Shown here one piece after another: positions 62,137 to 64,000 of a DNA stretch of 64,000 nt. The position numbers and the translations under genes are program-made. Position 1 is the stretch's first letter. Every line of letters begins with the position of its first letter. Source of the DNA: Sphingomonas sp. (lineage in GTDB: Bacteria > Pseudomonadota > Alphaproteobacteria > Sphingomonadales > Sphingomonadaceae); assembly GCA_002707985.1 (NCBI GenBank), contig PAOI01000024.1:11018-75017 (forward strand). The letters are read 5' to 3'. The notes beneath the pieces were generated by a model. It ran no database searches, had not been told where the DNA came from, and saw nothing but the letters and a program-made list of their open reading frames with translations.

Positions 62137-62244
62137 TCGGAACACAGGGCGGACCGGGAACGATCGGCAAGTCAGCCTTGGTTCAGGCACAATTGCCGAT
62201 TAAAGCCGCCAATTCTTCCGGTAGATGGTGAGGTTCTGGTTCTC

Positions 62245-63603
62245 GTGAAACTTGTTGCGAAGGCGGCCCGGATGGGCGGCATGGCCGCGCTGGCCTTGGG
62301 ACTTATGGCTCTCGCGCCCGCTGCTGGCGCGCAAACCGTCCCCGACGATGCCCCGCTCCCCTCGACCGGCCTCGATCTGCCCTCCAATCTTCAGATTTTC
62401 GGCGATCCCAATCCGGACGTTCGCAAGCCGACCGCAGTCGTCAACGATACGGTGATCACCGGGACCGATATCGACGAGCGCCTTGCCTTCGTCACCACGG
62501 TCAACAATTTCGAACTCAGCGACGAGGACAAACTTCAGTTGCGCCGGGAAATCCTGTCGCAGCTGATCGACGAAACGCTGCAGATTCAGGAAGCCAAGGC
62601 CAACAAGATCGAAGTCACGCCCGATCAGATCGACCGGTATTTCGCCGTCTATGCTCAGCGGAACTTCAACAAGACGCCCGAAGAAATGACCGAGTGGCTT
62701 GCCTCGATCGGGTCATCGGCTACAACGGTGAAGCGCCAGATCGAAGGTGAAATCTCGTGGCAGCAGCTGCTTCGCCAGCAGGTGCAGGTGAATGTCAGCG
62801 ACGACGAAGTGCGCGCGACGATTGACCGTATCCGCGAAGCACGCGGCACCGAGGAATTTCACCTGAAGGAAATCTATATTTCCGCGCCGACGCCGGAGCG
62901 TCAGCGTCAGGTCTATGACGCATTCCAGCAAATGGCATCGCAGATGCGTGAAGGCACGCCCTTCGAAATGCTTGCCCGGCAATATTCGGAAGCCACGACG
63001 GCGCCGCTGGGCGGCGATCTCGGCTGGGTACGTGCCGGGATGATTCCGCAGCCTCTGGCGCAGGCCGCACAGTCGATGGATGTCGGCCAGATTGCCGGTC
63101 CGATCGATGTCGGCGGTGGTTTTTCGCTCCTCTATCTGGTCGACAAGCGCAAGGTGCTGACTGCCGATCCGGGCGACGCGCGCCTCAGCCTGCGGCAGAT
63201 GACGATTCGCTTCCCGGCGGGAACGAGCCAGGCACAGGCGACGTCGCTGGTATCGGCATTCGCGACCGCGACCCAGGCGATGCGCGGATGCGGCGACGTG
63301 GCCGCGACCGCCGAAAAGATCGGCGCCACGGTGGTGGACAATGATTCGATGCGGGTCCGGGACTTGCCGGTCCAGCTGCGCGATACGATGCAGACGATGG
63401 AAATCGGCACCGCCACCCAGCCGTTCGGATCGCTGGACGATGGCGTGAGCGTCCTGGTCCTGTGCGGTCGCGATGCTCCGTCCGAACCGCTTCTGCCCTC
63501 GGAAGATCAGGTCCGCGATCAGATCGAACAGCAGCGCACCTCGCTTCGCGCACAGCGTATGCTGCGCGACCTGCGGCGGGACGCCCTGATCGAATATCGG
63601 TGA
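62245..63603 (+). CDS. surA: Peptidyl-prolyl isomerase SurA-like chaperone
   Basis: AVVNDTVITGTDIDERLAFV; parvulin domain EFHLKEIYISAPTPERQRQVYDAFQQMASQMREGTPFEMLARQYSEATTAPLGGDLGWV. Confidence 0.93.
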   Translation: MKLVAKAARMGGMAALALGLMALAPAAGAQTVPDDAPLPSTGLDLPSNLQIFGDPNPDVRKPTAVVNDTVITGTDIDERLAFVTTVNNFELSDEDKLQLRREILSQLIDETLQIQEAKANKIEVTPDQIDRYFAVYAQRNFNKTPEEMTEWLASIGSSATTVKRQIEGEISWQQLLRQQVQVNVSDDEVRATIDRIREARGTEEFHLKEIYISAPTPERQRQVYDAFQQMASQMREGTPFEMLARQYSEATTAPLGGDLGWVRAGMIPQPLAQAAQSMDVGQIAGPIDVGGGFSLLYLVDKRKVLTADPGDARLSLRQMTIRFPAGTSQAQATSLVSAFATATQAMRGCGDVAATAEKIGATVVDNDSMRVRDLPVQLRDTMQTMEIGTATQPFGSLDDGVSVLVLCGRDAPSEPLLPSEDQVRDQIEQQRTSLRAQRMLRDLRRDALIEYR

Positions 63604-63616
63604 GCGGAGGCGGCTG

Positions 63617-64000
63617 GTGACCATCCGGCCGCTGGCAGTGGCAATGGGCGATCCCGCCGGGGTCGGCCCGGAAATCGTGGCCAAGGCATGGAATGCGCGC
63701 CAGCTTCATTCGCTGGCGCCGTTTTTTGCCGTGGGGGACGTTCGCGCGATCGAGCGCGTATGGGACGGCCCCATCACGAAAATCGACGACCCCGCTCAGG
63801 CACCCGATTGCTTTGCCGATGCGCTGCCGGTCCTGTCGGTCGCCGATGCCGGAGAAATCACGCCCGGCGAGCCGAGCATCGAAGGCGCGCGCTGCGCGCT
63901 TCAAACGCTGGAGACCGCCTCCGGGCTCGCCCGGTCGGGCGCGGCGGGTGCGCTTGTCACCGGACCAGTGTCCAAGGGACAGCTCTATCAGGTCGGGTTT
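63617..64000 (+). CDS. pdxA: 4-hydroxythreonine-4-phosphate dehydrogenase, N-terminal part (runs off the window)
   Basis: VTIRPLAVAMGDPAGVGPEIVAKAWNAR; follows surA. Confidence 0.9.
   Translation, partial: MTIRPLAVAMGDPAGVGPEIVAKAWNARQLHSLAPFFAVGDVRAIERVWDGPITKIDDPAQAPDCFADALPVLSVADAGEITPGEPSIEGARCALQTLETASGLARSGAAGALVTGPVSKGQLYQVGF

Overview
The window reads as chromosomal DNA from a GC-rich alphaproteobacterium, probably a sphingomonad. This is inferred from gene content, TonB receptor style and REP-like repeats. Coordinates 1-17.9 kb (minus strand) hold an almost complete 14-subunit complex I operon, nuoA to nuoN, with nuoN running off the left edge. At least eight extra small ORFs sit between the nuo genes. 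Six encode exported proteins and two encode short membrane proteins. They lie in the B/C, D/E, E/F, F/G and H/I junctions, many with 1-8 nt start/stop overlaps. The D/E junction contains a hybrid nuoE-5'/nuoD-3' scar ORF, the signature of a local tandem duplication. The F/G junction holds two paralogous exported proteins followed by an intrinsic terminator inside the operon. The rest of the window contains: a beta-propeller protein, suhB, efp, an M23 peptidase, a K+ channel, thiE and a glycolysis cluster (class I aldolase, pgk, gap, tkt) with an embedded chemoreceptor and MOSC gene; zapA, 6S RNA and 5-FTHF cyclo-ligase; tRNA-Asp; glpK; a large acyl-CoA catabolic region that includes a kinase + acyl-CoA dehydrogenase operon and a double-TetR regulator; a TonB-dependent receptor; an EF-hand protein beside a two-component system; and ndk, holC, lptD-surA-pdxA. 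I saw no CRISPR array, transposase or prophage. All homology calls are from reading sequence; no searches were run.
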